Assembly (NCBI GenBank): GCA_037146835.1
Contig: JBAWWI010000002.1
Location: 7,733-71,732, forward strand
DNA length: 64,000 nt
Direction of reading: 5' to 3'
Origin: IMCC26256 sp037146835
GTDB taxonomy: Bacteria > Actinomycetota > Acidimicrobiia > IMCC26256
Part shown: one piece after another, positions 55,732-63,950 of the stretch
Numbering within the stretch: position 1 is the stretch's first letter
How the letters are laid out: every line of letters starts with the position of its first letter
Notes under the pieces: model-generated
The model's input: only the letters and a program-made list of their open reading frames with translations
Told to the model about the DNA's origin: nothing
The model's database searches: none
Translations under genes and position numbers: made by a program

Positions 55732-58700
55732 TTACTTGTTTGCTTCACGCTCTCTGCGGCGTGCCTCATCCTCTTCATCTGATCCGCGCTCATTACGAGA
55801 GAGATCGATTCCGAGAGACTCGGTTGTTCTAAAGGCGTCCTCATCAAGTTCCTTGATCTGGACCTCTCCACCATCTGCGTCAAGAACACGCACATTGAGG
55901 CAGAGTGCCTGCATTTCTTTAATAAGTACCTTGAAGGACTCGGGGATCCCGGGCTCCGGGATGTTCTCGCCCTTCACGATTGCCTCGTAGACCTTTACTC
56001 GGCCCAAGACATCGTCGGATTTGATAGTGAGAATCTCTTGGAGCGCGTATGCGGCGCCGTAGGCCTCAAGTGCCCAGACCTCCATCTCACCAAATCGCTG
56101 ACCACCGAACTGTGCCTTACCACCGAGCGGCTGCTGGGTGATCATGGAGTACGGGCCTGTCGAGCGAGCATGGATCTTGTCGTCGACAAGATGTGAAAGC
56201 TTCAGGATGTACATGTAGCCAACGGTGATGTCCTGGTCAAACGGCTCGCCTGTGCGGCCGTCGAACAACTGAGCCTTACCGTTTGTGTTGGCTAGACGCG
56301 AGTCGTCTGCAGACTCGATGTTTGAGTTGTCAGAGTGCATCTTGCCAAACAACTGCTGAATCGTGTCGTGCGGTCCGGCCTGATCCTCTTCGTCCCAGTG
56401 GGCGCCATCGAATACAGGGGTCTGAATCCACATTGCCGGCTCTGTGACAGGCCGTGTCTTGCGCGGCTCAGCTGGCTTCTTTGACTCGCCTGCCCAGCCG
56501 TGACGCGCTACATAACCAAGGTGAGCTTCTAGAGCCTGACCAACGTTCATGCGGCTCGGAATACCAAGCGGGTTCAGAACAATGTCGACAGGGGTTCCAT
56601 CGGCGAGGTAGGGCATGTCCTCGGGGGGGAGAATCTTGGAGATAACTCCCTTGTTTCCGTGGCGCCCGGCGAGCTTATCGCCCTCGCTAATTTTACGCTT
56701 CTGTGCAACATAGACACGCACAAGTGCATTTACACCAGGTGCAAGTTCGTCTCCGTTGTCACGTGAGAAGACGCGAACATCGATGACCTTTCCGGTCTCA
56801 CCGTGTGGAACCTTGAGGGAAGTATCGCGAACCTCGCGAGCCTTCTCTCCGAAGATTGCACGAAGGAGGCGCTCTTCTGGGGTTAGCTCGGTCTCACCCT
56901 TAGGTGTGACCTTTCCAACTAGAACATCTCCAGGGCCAACCTCAGCACCAACGCGCACGATTCCACGCTCATCAAGATCTTTAAGGATCTCCTCTGAGAG
57001 GTTAGGAATATCGCGAGTGATCTCCTCGGCACCAAGCTTGGTGTCGCGAGCATCAATCTCGTGCTCCTCAATGTGGATCGAGGTGAGAACGTCATCGCGA
57101 ACGAGACGCTCATTGAGGATGATTGCATCCTCGAAGTTGTGACCCTTCCACGGAATCAGCGCTACGAGCAGGTTCTTGCCTAGGGCAAGTTCTCCACCGT
57201 GCGTAGAAGGTCCGTCGGCAAGAATCGCGCCGGCGGTAACTACATCGCCCTCTGTAACCAAGATCTTCTGGTTGATGCAGGTTCCCTGGTTAGAGCGGTT
57301 GAACTTACGAAGCTCGAAGACTTCCTTAGTTCCAGAGTTGTAGGTCATGGTGATCGTGTCGCCATTTACCTCAGAGACTGTTCCGTCCTCTTTGGCAACG
57401 CAGAGTTCGCCTGCATCGTGTGCAGCGCGAGCCTCAACGCCTGTACCCACGTAAGGGGCCTCCGGGCGAACAGTCGGGACTGCCTGACGCTGCATGTTGG
57501 CACCCATAAGTGCGCGGTTTGCATCGTCGTGCTCAAGGAATGGAATCAAAGCCGTAGCAACAGAGACAATCTGCTTAGGCGAGACGTCCATGTAGTCAAG
57601 GTCTGCTGGGCTAACGAATGCAACCTCACCGCGACCCTTACGAGCTAGAACACGCTCATCAAGGAAACGGTTGTTGTCAGCAAGCTTCGCGTTTGCCTGA
57701 GCAATAACGTGCTTGTCTTCGTCGTCGGCCGCAAGGTAAACGACGTCGTCAGAGACGATGCCCTTAACAACTGGTCGGTAAGGAGTCTCGATGAATCCGA
57801 AACGGTTGATACGTGCAAAGGATGCGAGGTACCCGATAAGACCGATGTTTGGTCCTTCTGGGGTCTCGATCGGGCACATACGTCCGTAGTGAGAGGGGTG
57901 CACGTCTCGAACCTCGAAACCAGCACGCTCACGGCTAAGACCACCGGGTCCAAGGGCCGAGAGACGGCGCTTGTGGGTGAGCCCTGCAAGTGGGTTCGTC
58001 TGGTCCATGAACTGGCTGAGCTGCGAAGATCCGAAGAACTCCTTCATTGATGCAACTACCGGTCGGATGTTGATCAATGTCTGAGGAGTAATCGCCTCTT
58101 GGTCCTGAGTCGTCATGCGCTCACGCACAACGCGCTCCATGCGAGAGAGACCAACGCGGTACTGGTTTTGAATTAGCTCGCCGACAGAACGAACACGACG
58201 GTTACCGAAGTGGTCGATGTCGTCGGGGAAGTAATCATCTGGCTGGTCGTTAGCGTGAAGCTTCACGAGATAAGAGACTGCGGCGATGATGTCGGCCTTG
58301 GAGAGTGTGAACTCTGCCTCGCCGCGCTCAGGGTTAGACGGAGGAACCGTAAGCCCAAGGCGATCCATAACTGCCTTGACCTTGGGGTACTCGTCGCCAA
58401 GCTTCTTCGAGACTTTGTGGCGGCCAACCTTCGCGAGGTCGTAGCGCTTCGGGTTGAAGAAGAGAGTGTCGATGAGTTTTGTTGCTGCATCAACAGTTGG
58501 CGGCTCGCCTGGTCGCAACTTCTTGTAAAGCTCTACAAAAGCCTGATCAACAGTCTCAGTTGTGTCCTTCTCGAGCGTGTTGCGCATCGAGTCGTAAGGG
58601 TTTCCCTGTGGGTCAAGGATCAGGTTTAGAAGCTCTTCTTCAGTCTCTCCAAAGCCAAGCGCCTTCAAGAAGATCGTGATGGGCTGCTTACGCTTGCGGT

Positions 58701-59244
58701 CTACACGTACGTAGACAACATCTTTTTTATCTACTTCAAACTCAAGCCATGCACCGCGGCCAGGGATCATCTTGGATCCAACCGTGTACTTCTCTGGCTG
58801 CAATTTGTCGGGCTCTACGCTGAAGTAAACACCAGGCGAACGTACAAGCTGCGATACAACAATGCGCTCGGTGCCGTTGATGATGAAGGTTCCGCGAGAC
58901 GTCATCATGGGGAAGTCGCCCATGAATACTGTCTGCTCCTTGATCTCACCGGTAAGAGCATTCATGAAGCGCGCTGTAACGAAGAGGGGGCGCGAGTAGG
59001 TCATGTCGCGCTCGCGGCACTCGTCCTCGGTGTGTTTCGGCGGCTCGAAGAAGTGGTCTGTCAACTCAAGTCGGAGCTGCTCGGTGAAGTCGGTTACTGG
59101 CGAGATGTCGCGAAGTACCTCGGCTACACCTTCGTTGATGAACCACGCAAAGGATTCCTTCTGCACTGCCACGAGATCGGGCAGGGGAAGTACTTCTTTG
59201 TGTTGACCGAATGAATAACGGACACGGGACGCGAGGGGGGCCAA
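55732..59244 (-). CDS. rpoB: RNA polymerase beta subunit
   Basis: About 1170 residues, typical for actinobacterial RpoB. The rifampicin region reads SSQLSQFMDQTNPLAGLTHKRRLSALGPGGL, with the main resistance sites in their sensitive state. MPYLADGTPVDIVLNPLGIPSRMNVGQ and the C-terminal GGKAQFGGQRFGEMEVWALEAYGAA are present. I chose TTG at 59244, five bases after AAGGAG; the frame is open to a TTG at 59259, but that would place the ribosome site inside the gene. Confidence 0.97.
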   Translation of the reverse strand: MAPLASRVRYSFGQHKEVLPLPDLVAVQKESFAWFINEGVAEVLRDISPVTDFTEQLRLELTDHFFEPPKHTEDECRERDMTYSRPLFVTARFMNALTGEIKEQTVFMGDFPMMTSRGTFIINGTERIVVSQLVRSPGVYFSVEPDKLQPEKYTVGSKMIPGRGAWLEFEVDKKDVVYVRVDRKRKQPITIFLKALGFGETEEELLNLILDPQGNPYDSMRNTLEKDTTETVDQAFVELYKKLRPGEPPTVDAATKLIDTLFFNPKRYDLAKVGRHKVSKKLGDEYPKVKAVMDRLGLTVPPSNPERGEAEFTLSKADIIAAVSYLVKLHANDQPDDYFPDDIDHFGNRRVRSVGELIQNQYRVGLSRMERVVRERMTTQDQEAITPQTLINIRPVVASMKEFFGSSQLSQFMDQTNPLAGLTHKRRLSALGPGGLSRERAGFEVRDVHPSHYGRMCPIETPEGPNIGLIGYLASFARINRFGFIETPYRPVVKGIVSDDVVYLAADDEDKHVIAQANAKLADNNRFLDERVLARKGRGEVAFVSPADLDYMDVSPKQIVSVATALIPFLEHDDANRALMGANMQRQAVPTVRPEAPYVGTGVEARAAHDAGELCVAKEDGTVSEVNGDTITMTYNSGTKEVFELRKFNRSNQGTCINQKILVTEGDVVTAGAILADGPSTHGGELALGKNLLVALIPWKGHNFEDAIILNERLVRDDVLTSIHIEEHEIDARDTKLGAEEITRDIPNLSEEILKDLDERGIVRVGAEVGPGDVLVGKVTPKGETELTPEERLLRAIFGEKAREVRDTSLKVPHGETGKVIDVRVFSRDNGDELAPGVNALVRVYVAQKRKISEGDKLAGRHGNKGVISKILPPEDMPYLADGTPVDIVLNPLGIPSRMNVGQALEAHLGYVARHGWAGESKKPAEPRKTRPVTEPAMWIQTPVFDGAHWDEEDQAGPHDTIQQLFGKMHSDNSNIESADDSRLANTNGKAQLFDGRTGEPFDQDITVGYMYILKLSHLVDDKIHARSTGPYSMITQQPLGGKAQFGGQRFGEMEVWALEAYGAAYALQEILTIKSDDVLGRVKVYEAIVKGENIPEPGIPESFKVLIKEMQALCLNVRVLDADGGEVQIKELDEDAFRTTESLGIDLSRNERGSDEEDEARRREREANK

Positions 59245-59408
59245 CGTCACTCCTTGCAAGAAAGCGGGCGCGAAGCGACCACGGGATTGTGGTCAAGAGC
59301 AGGACAACAGGGCACGACTAGGTAAAGGCTAGCCGTCCGCAGCGAGGGTCGCAAGGCGCACGAAAGTGGGCGCCACCAAAGTGGCGTCAACTGACGGGCA
59401 GAGTACGA

Positions 59409-59446
59409 CGGCATCGGCCTCAGGTCAAGGACCTTTGCCGATGCCG
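59409..59446 (-). promoter_or_regulatory. Hairpin in the rplL-rpoB spacer
   Basis: A 10-bp perfect stem CGGCATCGGC/GCCGATGCCG (59409-59418 with 59437-59446) carries a second stem AGGTC/GACCT (59422-59434) in its loop; a flanking GTAC pair can extend it. It is not followed by a U-run. The site matches the position of the partial attenuator and RNase III site known between rplL and rpoB in E. coli, so it probably lowers or processes the rpoBC part of the transcript (inference). Confidence 0.65.
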
Positions 59447-59468
59447 GTACGACCCTCTTAGCGGTTTG

Positions 59469-59852
59469 TTACTTGACCTCTACAGAAGCGCCGGCTGCCT
59501 CGAGCTGGTCCTTTGCCTTCTGGGCATCTTCCTTGGAGACCTTCTCAACGACGGCCTTGGGGGCGGAGTCAACGAGGTCCTTGGCCTCCTTGAGACCGAG
59601 GCTCGTGAGGGCACGCACCTCCTTGATGACCTGAACCTTCTTGTCGCCAGCGGCGATAAGGATCACGTCAAACTCGTCCTGCTCTGCTGCTGCTCCACCG
59701 GCATCTCCACCAGCGGCTGGCGCTGCGGCGACTGCTGCGGGGGCAGCGGCTGTGACGCCGAACTCTTCCTCAAATGACTTAAGAAAGTCATTGAGCTCGA
59801 GGACGGTCATGCTCTTAAATACATCGAGTAGTTCACTGGTGCTCATAGCCAT
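59469..59852 (-). CDS. rplL: 50S ribosomal protein L7/L12
   Basis: A 127-residue stalk protein: STSELLDVFKSMTVLELNDFLKSFEEEFGVTAAAPAAVAAAP, the Ala-rich hinge, and the C-terminal domain EFDVILIAAGDKKVQVIKEVRALTSLGLKEAKDLVDSAPKAVVEKVSKEDA. AAGGAG lies eight bases before the ATG at 59852. Confidence 0.98.
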   Translation of the reverse strand: MAMSTSELLDVFKSMTVLELNDFLKSFEEEFGVTAAAPAAVAAAPAAGGDAGGAAAEQDEFDVILIAAGDKKVQVIKEVRALTSLGLKEAKDLVDSAPKAVVEKVSKEDAQKAKDQLEAAGASVEVK

Positions 59853-59914
59853 GGTGTTTTCTCCTTGCGGTGTGTCCGCTTCATCTATCTGCGGTTGGAT
59901 GGGTTCTTCGTATT

Positions 59915-59930
59915 TCTAGATATATCTAGA
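59915..59930. other. Perfect 16-base palindrome in the rplJ-rplL spacer
   Basis: TCTAGATATATCTAGA is self-complementary over all 16 bases and AT-rich, in the 114-base gap between rplJ and rplL. It could be a small hairpin or a dimer-binding DNA site. Function unknown. Confidence 0.5.
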
Positions 59931-59966
59931 TTTGTAGGTTATTTCTCTTGTTGCTTATGAAAATCT

Positions 59967-60704
59967 TTACTCAGCAGCGGGAGCGCTCTCTTCTGGCGTC
60001 TCTTCTGGAGCCGCTTCTGGTGTCGCCTCTGGTTCTGCCGCTGAGGGCTCCTCGGCTACTGCCTCTGCTGATTCTGGGGCTGCTGTTTCTGTAGTTTCTG
60101 GGGCAGCCTCGACCTCGACAGCCTCTGGGCTGGTTTCTTCTGGGGCCGAAGCCTCCGCTGGCGCCTCCTCGGGGAGTGCCTCTCCGTTCGCGACACGCTG
60201 CTCGATGAGGGCCTTGACTCCATAAGCAAGGTTTCGTGGAATCGCCTGGAATAGACCAGCTGCCTTGACAAGCGGGCCTTGGAAGGCGCCTGCGATACGG
60301 GCAAGGAGCTCCTCGCGAGGAGCGACCTCAGCGAGTTCTGATACCTCTGCGGCCGAGATGAATCTGGAGCCGAGCATTCCGCCCTTGACTACAAATGCCT
60401 CTGCGGTCTTAGCAAAGTCACGAAGCGCCTTGGCGGCGAGAACCGCATCACCCTTGATGAAGGCTATTGCTGTTGGGCCCTGGAGCATGGGGACTAGGTC
60501 CTCGACGCCTGCCTCACTTGCGGCACGGCGAGCAAGGGTGTTCTTGTAAATCTTGAGGTCTGTACCCGCGGGGCGCAGTGCTGTACGCAGATTGGCGAGC
60601 TGCGAAACAGTGAGTCCTCGGTACTCTGTGAGCACTGTCGCGTCTGACTCGGCAATGCGGTCACGAATCTCAGCGACGGTGGCTACCTTCTCCGGCCTAG
60701 CCAT
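59967..60704 (-). CDS. rplJ: 50S ribosomal protein L10 with acidic Ala/Pro/Glu tail
   Basis: A 245-residue protein from the ATG at 60704 (MARPEKVATVAEIRDRI). The L10 core, TDLKIYKNTLARRAASEAG and VKGGMLGSRFISAAEVSELAEVAPREELLARIAGAFQGPLVKAAGLF, ends near residue 174. About 70 residues of Ala/Glu/Pro/Ser/Thr follow, strongly acidic. L10 anchors the L7/L12 stalk; the tail is an addition. The gene follows a conserved leader. Confidence 0.96.
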   Translation of the reverse strand: MARPEKVATVAEIRDRIAESDATVLTEYRGLTVSQLANLRTALRPAGTDLKIYKNTLARRAASEAGVEDLVPMLQGPTAIAFIKGDAVLAAKALRDFAKTAEAFVVKGGMLGSRFISAAEVSELAEVAPREELLARIAGAFQGPLVKAAGLFQAIPRNLAYGVKALIEQRVANGEALPEEAPAEASAPEETSPEAVEVEAAPETTETAAPESAEAVAEEPSAAEPEATPEAAPEETPEESAPAAE

Positions 60705-60915
60705 GTGATTACTCCTGATGGTCGATCTAAACGGCTCACGCTCTGCGAGCCTTAAACAATAAAAAACGAGGTATCCCGCGTGCACAGCACTGCGAGGACA
60801 CCCCGGAATTAAAGGAGTCGCCTCGTTCGGCGGGGCAATTACCCCTTTATCGCTTGGGTTTTAAGGCTCAAACGACCGAATGTCTGTGGCGCAGATTCAA
60901 ATGTAGGTGGGGACT
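60705..60915 (-). promoter_or_regulatory. L10-type leader with candidate attenuator
   Basis: On the minus strand the leader holds CGAGG (60821-60825), which can pair with either of two CCTCG copies: one at 60793-60797 or one at 60767-60771. The second is followed at once by TTTTTT (60761-60766), so it forms a terminator-like stem; the first would block it. A local GTGC/GCAC hairpin lies in between. The U-run is 57 bases before rplJ. This two-state layout fits L10-leader autoregulation, in which L10 with L7/L12 binds its own mRNA. Confidence 0.6.
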
Positions 60916-61644
60916 CTAGCGTGGCGCCCCCGTCGGCGCCTCACCGAGGAGATCCTTGGTGCGGGTTGGGTCGATTCGTACTCCTGGGCCCATGGTCGAG
61001 GACATGCTTACGCCCTTGATGTAGCGGCCCTTTGCCGATGCTGGCTTGGCACGAAGTACCTCGTCCATAACTGCCTGATAGTTCCCGACCAGGGCCTCTT
61101 TAGTGAAGGAGACCTTCCCGATCGGAACCTGGACATTTCCGTAACGGTCGGTGCGGTACTCAACTCGCCCGCCCTTGAACTCGGTTACTGCCTTGCCGAC
61201 ATCAGCGGTGACGGTACCCGTCTTGGGGTTGGGCATGAGCCCCCGCGGTCCGAGTGCACGACCGAGTTTTCCGACCTGAGCCATGAGGTCAGGCGTAGCG
61301 ATAGCGAGGTCGAAGTCCAAGAATCCGCCCTCAACACGTGCGACTAGGTCCTCAGCCCCGACGACATCAGCGCCAGCAGCCTCAGCTGCTCTTGCCTGCT
61401 CGCCCTGTGCGAATACGACGATACGGATTGTCTTTCCTGTACCGGCGGGGAGGCTCACAGTTCCACGAATGCTCTGCTCCGCTTTGCGAGGGTCAAGCCC
61501 GAGGCGGAATACAACCTCAACTGTCTCGTCGAACTTCGCCTTAGCGAGCGACTGAATGAGGACAAGCGCCTCAGCGGGATCAAAAATTGCCTCTGCGTCA
61601 AATTTCTTTGCAGCGTCTGTGTAGGTCTTTCCGTGCTTCGCCAT
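60916..61644 (-). CDS. rplA: 50S ribosomal protein L1
   Basis: A 242-residue protein: AKHGKTYTDAAKKFD, DETVEVVFRLGLDPRKAEQSIRGTVSLPAGTGKTIRIVVFA and LGPRGLMPNPKTGTVTADV are all L1 signatures. AGAGGGAG precedes the ATG. A hairpin 22 bases upstream may be its autoregulatory site. Confidence 0.97.
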   Translation of the reverse strand: MAKHGKTYTDAAKKFDAEAIFDPAEALVLIQSLAKAKFDETVEVVFRLGLDPRKAEQSIRGTVSLPAGTGKTIRIVVFAQGEQARAAEAAGADVVGAEDLVARVEGGFLDFDLAIATPDLMAQVGKLGRALGPRGLMPNPKTGTVTADVGKAVTEFKGGRVEYRTDRYGNVQVPIGKVSFTKEALVGNYQAVMDEVLRAKPASAKGRYIKGVSMSSTMGPGVRIDPTRTKDLLGEAPTGAPR

Positions 61645-61665
61645 AAGGCTCCCTCTTTCATCTAG

Positions 61666-61690
61666 CCCTGTAGCGAGGTCGTCTACAGGG
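61666..61690 (-). promoter_or_regulatory. Candidate L1-binding hairpin upstream of rplA
   Basis: An 8-bp perfect stem CCCTGTAG/CTACAGGG (61666-61673 with 61683-61690) with a 9-base loop ends 22 bases before the rplA start. L1 represses its own mRNA in many bacteria by binding a stem-loop near this point. The exact match to the L1 consensus was not tested. A second stem, ACCCTA/TAGGGT (61731-61747), lies further upstream. Confidence 0.45.
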
Positions 61691-61779
61691 GGTTGGTCTT
61701 GTGGTGGCTGGGTTATTTTGGTGCGTTTTTACCCTAAAAAATAGGGTTATTTACTGCTTATTTCTTATGACCGTTCTTA

Positions 61780-62208
61780 TTACTTGACTACGTCGAGGCC
61801 CATTGATCGGGCTGTTCCCTCGACCTGAGCGATTGCTCCCTCAATGTCGATTGCATTCAAGTCGGGCATCTTCTGCTCAGCGATCTGGCGAACCTGAGCG
61901 CTTGTTACTGTGCCGGCCTTGACGATCGGGGTCGTTGAGGAGCCCTTGTCGATGCCTGCAGCCTTGCGGAGCAAGAACGGCGTCGGTGGGGTCTTCAATA
62001 CGAAGGTGAAGGACCGGTCCTCATAGACCGAGATCTCGACAGGCACAACAGTGCCTCTCTGGCTCTCAGTCGCTGAGTTGTAGGCCTTACAGAAGTCCAT
62101 GATGTTTAGACCATGCGGTCCGAGCGCGGTACCCACGGGGGGTGCCGGCGTCGCTGCGCCTGCCTCAATCTGGATTTTTACTACTGCTGCGAGTCTTTTT
62201 TTCGCCAT
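61780..62208 (-). CDS. rplK: 50S ribosomal protein L11
   Basis: A 142-residue protein: VKIQIEAGAATPAPPVGTALGPHGLNIMDFCKAYNSAT and SSTTPIVKAGTVTSAQVRQIAEQKMPDLNAIDIEGAIAQVEGTARSMGL, the two L11 domains. AAGGAAG precedes the ATG. Adjacent to nusG. Confidence 0.98.
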   Translation of the reverse strand: MAKKRLAAVVKIQIEAGAATPAPPVGTALGPHGLNIMDFCKAYNSATESQRGTVVPVEISVYEDRSFTFVLKTPPTPFLLRKAAGIDKGSSTTPIVKAGTVTSAQVRQIAEQKMPDLNAIDIEGAIAQVEGTARSMGLDVVK

Positions 62209-62231
62209 TGGATTGCTTCCTTGGTCTAGGT

Positions 62232-62993
62232 CTAGAGCTTGGCTACGTCGGCGATCTCAAGCTCGACAGGTGTCTCACGTCCGAAGATGTTTACGAGAAC
62301 CTTGAGCTTGGAGCGGTCGATATCAATTTCGTCGATGATCCCATTGAAGTCTGCGAAGGCGCCGGTAACAACTCGTACCTGCTCGCCCTTCTCAAACAAG
62401 AACCTTGGTCGGAGCTTCTTCTCTGGCTTGCCCTCGAGCGGGCCACCGCTACCGAGCGTGTCCTCAACCTCGCGTCGTGAGAGCGGGGAAGGCTTAGCGC
62501 CGTTACCAACAAAACCTGTGACTCCTGGGGTATTGCGCACTGCGCCCCATGTCTCATCATCGAGAACCATACGAATAATGAGATACCCAGGCCAGACTTT
62601 CTTCTGAACGACCACCTTGCGGCCATTCTTAAACTCAATGACATCCTCAGTTGGGATGACGATCTCGTAGATGAGCTCCTCAACATTGAGGGCCTTCATG
62701 CGAGTCGTGAGATTCTGCTTAACCTTGTTCTCGTAGCCAGCGTAGGTGTGTACTACGTACCAGCGACCTGGTCGGTCGTATGGGCTCGGCTCAATCTCTT
62801 CTTCTTCGTCGTCATCATCGTCGTCATCATCAAAGACGGCGAGCAACTCGGCATCGGCGCCCAGCGAGATGCTCTCAACTACTGCATCTGTAGCATTTTC
62901 GGTCGCATCAGAGTCAAGCACTGAACCCTCAATCAAGTCTTCAGTCGTGTTCTCTTCAGTTATATTCTCTTCAGTTATGTGGTCTTGAGTCAT
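62232..62993 (-). CDS. nusG: Transcription factor NusG with acidic N-terminal extension
   Basis: A 253-residue protein. The NusG core starts near residue 75 (RPGRWYVVHTYAGYENKVKQNL) and ends with a KOW domain (GEQVRVVTGAFADFNGIIDEIDIDRSKLKVLVNIFGRETPVELE). The first 70 residues are acidic: a small ITEEN repeat, and eight Asp then four Glu (55-66). The DNA encodes the repeat as two 15-base copies (62950-62979). Actinobacterial NusG proteins often carry such extensions. Confidence 0.95.
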   Translation of the reverse strand: MTQDHITEENITEENTTEDLIEGSVLDSDATENATDAVVESISLGADAELLAVFDDDDDDDDEEEEIEPSPYDRPGRWYVVHTYAGYENKVKQNLTTRMKALNVEELIYEIVIPTEDVIEFKNGRKVVVQKKVWPGYLIIRMVLDDETWGAVRNTPGVTGFVGNGAKPSPLSRREVEDTLGSGGPLEGKPEKKLRPRFLFEKGEQVRVVTGAFADFNGIIDEIDIDRSKLKVLVNIFGRETPVELEIADVAKL

Positions 62994-62994
62994 G

Positions 62995-63276
62995 TCAGCT
63001 GCCGTAGAGATTGAGGACAGCCTTGGCCGCGGCCCAGTCCAGTCCGAAGATGAGGGCCGTCATAATGACGACCACGATGAGAACAATCGTTGTGGAGTTA
63101 ATTACTTCTGGGCGAGTCGGCCATGCGACCTTCTTGAGCTCGCCTTTGACTTCGCGAAAATAAGTTGCAGGTGAGGTGCGGTTGCGCTCGGAGACAGGAG
63201 CAGCAGGGCGGCGCGAGGGACGAGACTTCTTCTCGTCTTCCTGCTTAGCCATCATGCGCTTGGACTCGCGATTCAC
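62995..63276 (-). CDS. secE: Preprotein translocase subunit SecE
   Basis: A 93-residue protein: a basic N-terminus, then PATYFREVKGELKKVAWPTRPEVINSTTIVLIVVVIMTALIFGLDW, the single amphipathic helix plus one TM typical of short SecE. The GTG start has AGGGG six bases upstream; an ATG seven codons on is an alternative. It partners SecY. Confidence 0.95.
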   Translation of the reverse strand: MNRESKRMMAKQEDEKKSRPSRRPAAPVSERNRTSPATYFREVKGELKKVAWPTRPEVINSTTIVLIVVVIMTALIFGLDWAAAKAVLNLYGS

Positions 63277-63416
63277 TACGTACCCCTAGTTCTAAGTTTT
63301 TGCTGGTTCTAAATATTTGGTTCTAAGTATCTGGATTTATATTTCATTTGTATTTCGAGGCTCCTTGGCAAGAGCCCCGTAGTACTTCACTATCGGTCTT
63401 ACTTTTATTCTCTATG

Positions 63417-63489
63417 CAGGGCAGGAGGGACTTGAACCCACAACCCCCGGTTTTGGAGACCGGTGCTCTGCCAATTGAGCTACTGCCCT
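63417..63489 (-). tRNA. tRNA-Trp (CCA anticodon)
   Basis: A 73-base cloverleaf: acceptor AGGGCAG/CTGCCCT (7 bp), D-stem GCTC/GAGC, anticodon stem CCGGT/ACCGG with loop CTCCAAA (anticodon CCA), T-loop TTCAAGT, discriminator G. The T-stem GTGGG/CCCTC has one U-U mismatch at 50-64. No CCA end is encoded. tRNA-Trp between rpmG and secE is a conserved arrangement in many bacteria. Confidence 0.95.
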
Positions 63490-63573
63490 CCGGGCACCTA
63501 GGGGCCGGGCGAGGAATCGTATCAGCCAAGCCCCTTGATACGACAGCCGGGGATAAACCGTGGCTCGACATCT

Positions 63574-63641
63574 CCAAAATAGAGACAGCCCCAAAATAGA
63601 GACAGCCCCAAAATAGAGACAGCCCCAAAATAGAGACAGCC
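63574..63641. repeat. Four exact 17-base tandem repeats
   Basis: Four identical contiguous copies of ccaaaatagagacagcc, 68 bases in all, between tRNA-Trp and rpmG. There are no spacers, so it is not a CRISPR array. It is intergenic; copy number may vary between strains. Confidence 0.95.
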
Positions 63642-63705
63642 CCATGAAAGAACCCGGCCTGGGGTCTCCCCCATAGCCGGGCGCTCACAGAAATATCTCT
63701 CCAAA

Positions 63706-63751
63706 CCCCCTTCACCGCGGTGAAGGGGGCTCCCCGCTCATATCAGCGGGG
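63706..63751 (-). terminator. Double hairpin downstream of rpmG
   Basis: In transcription order: a 7-bp stem CCCCGCT/AGCGGGG (63732-63751) with a six-base loop, then a 24-base perfect palindrome CCCCCTTCACCG/CGGTGAAGGGGG (63706-63729), followed by TTTGG. The second stem is very stable and ends about 15 bases past the rpmG stop region. It probably terminates or strongly attenuates the rpmG transcript. Confidence 0.65.
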
Positions 63752-63764
63752 CACTAGTTGGGTA

Positions 63765-63926
63765 TTAGCGGGTCTCCTTGTGGAGGGTATGAACACGCTC
63801 GAAGCGGCAGTACTTCTTCATCTCAATCCGCTCACGGTCGTTGATCTTGTTCTTCTTGGTGATGTAGTTGCGTCGCTTGCAGCTTTCGCAGGCGAGCGTC
63901 ACCTTGATGCGCTTGTCACTTGCCAT
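63765..63926 (-). CDS. rpmG: 50S ribosomal protein L33
   Basis: A 53-residue protein: MASDKRIKVTLACESCKRRNYITKKNKI at the N-terminus and MKKYCRFERVHTLHKETR at the end. The first zinc pair (C13, C16) is present, but the second pair of zinc-binding L33 (usually CPRC) reads CRFE, so one cysteine is replaced by Glu. AGAGGA precedes the ATG. Adjacent to tuf2. Confidence 0.95.
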   Translation of the reverse strand: MASDKRIKVTLACESCKRRNYITKKNKINDRERIEMKKYCRFERVHTLHKETR

Positions 63927-63950
63927 TTTTTATTTTCCTCTACTCAAGAC

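Noticed and set aside
57940..58060. Rifampicin-resistance substitution in rpoB
   Set aside because: The cluster I region has Asp, His and Ser at the main positions in their sensitive form.
63574..63641. Possible CRISPR array
   Set aside because: The 17-base units are contiguous and identical, with no spacers, and no cas gene is nearby.
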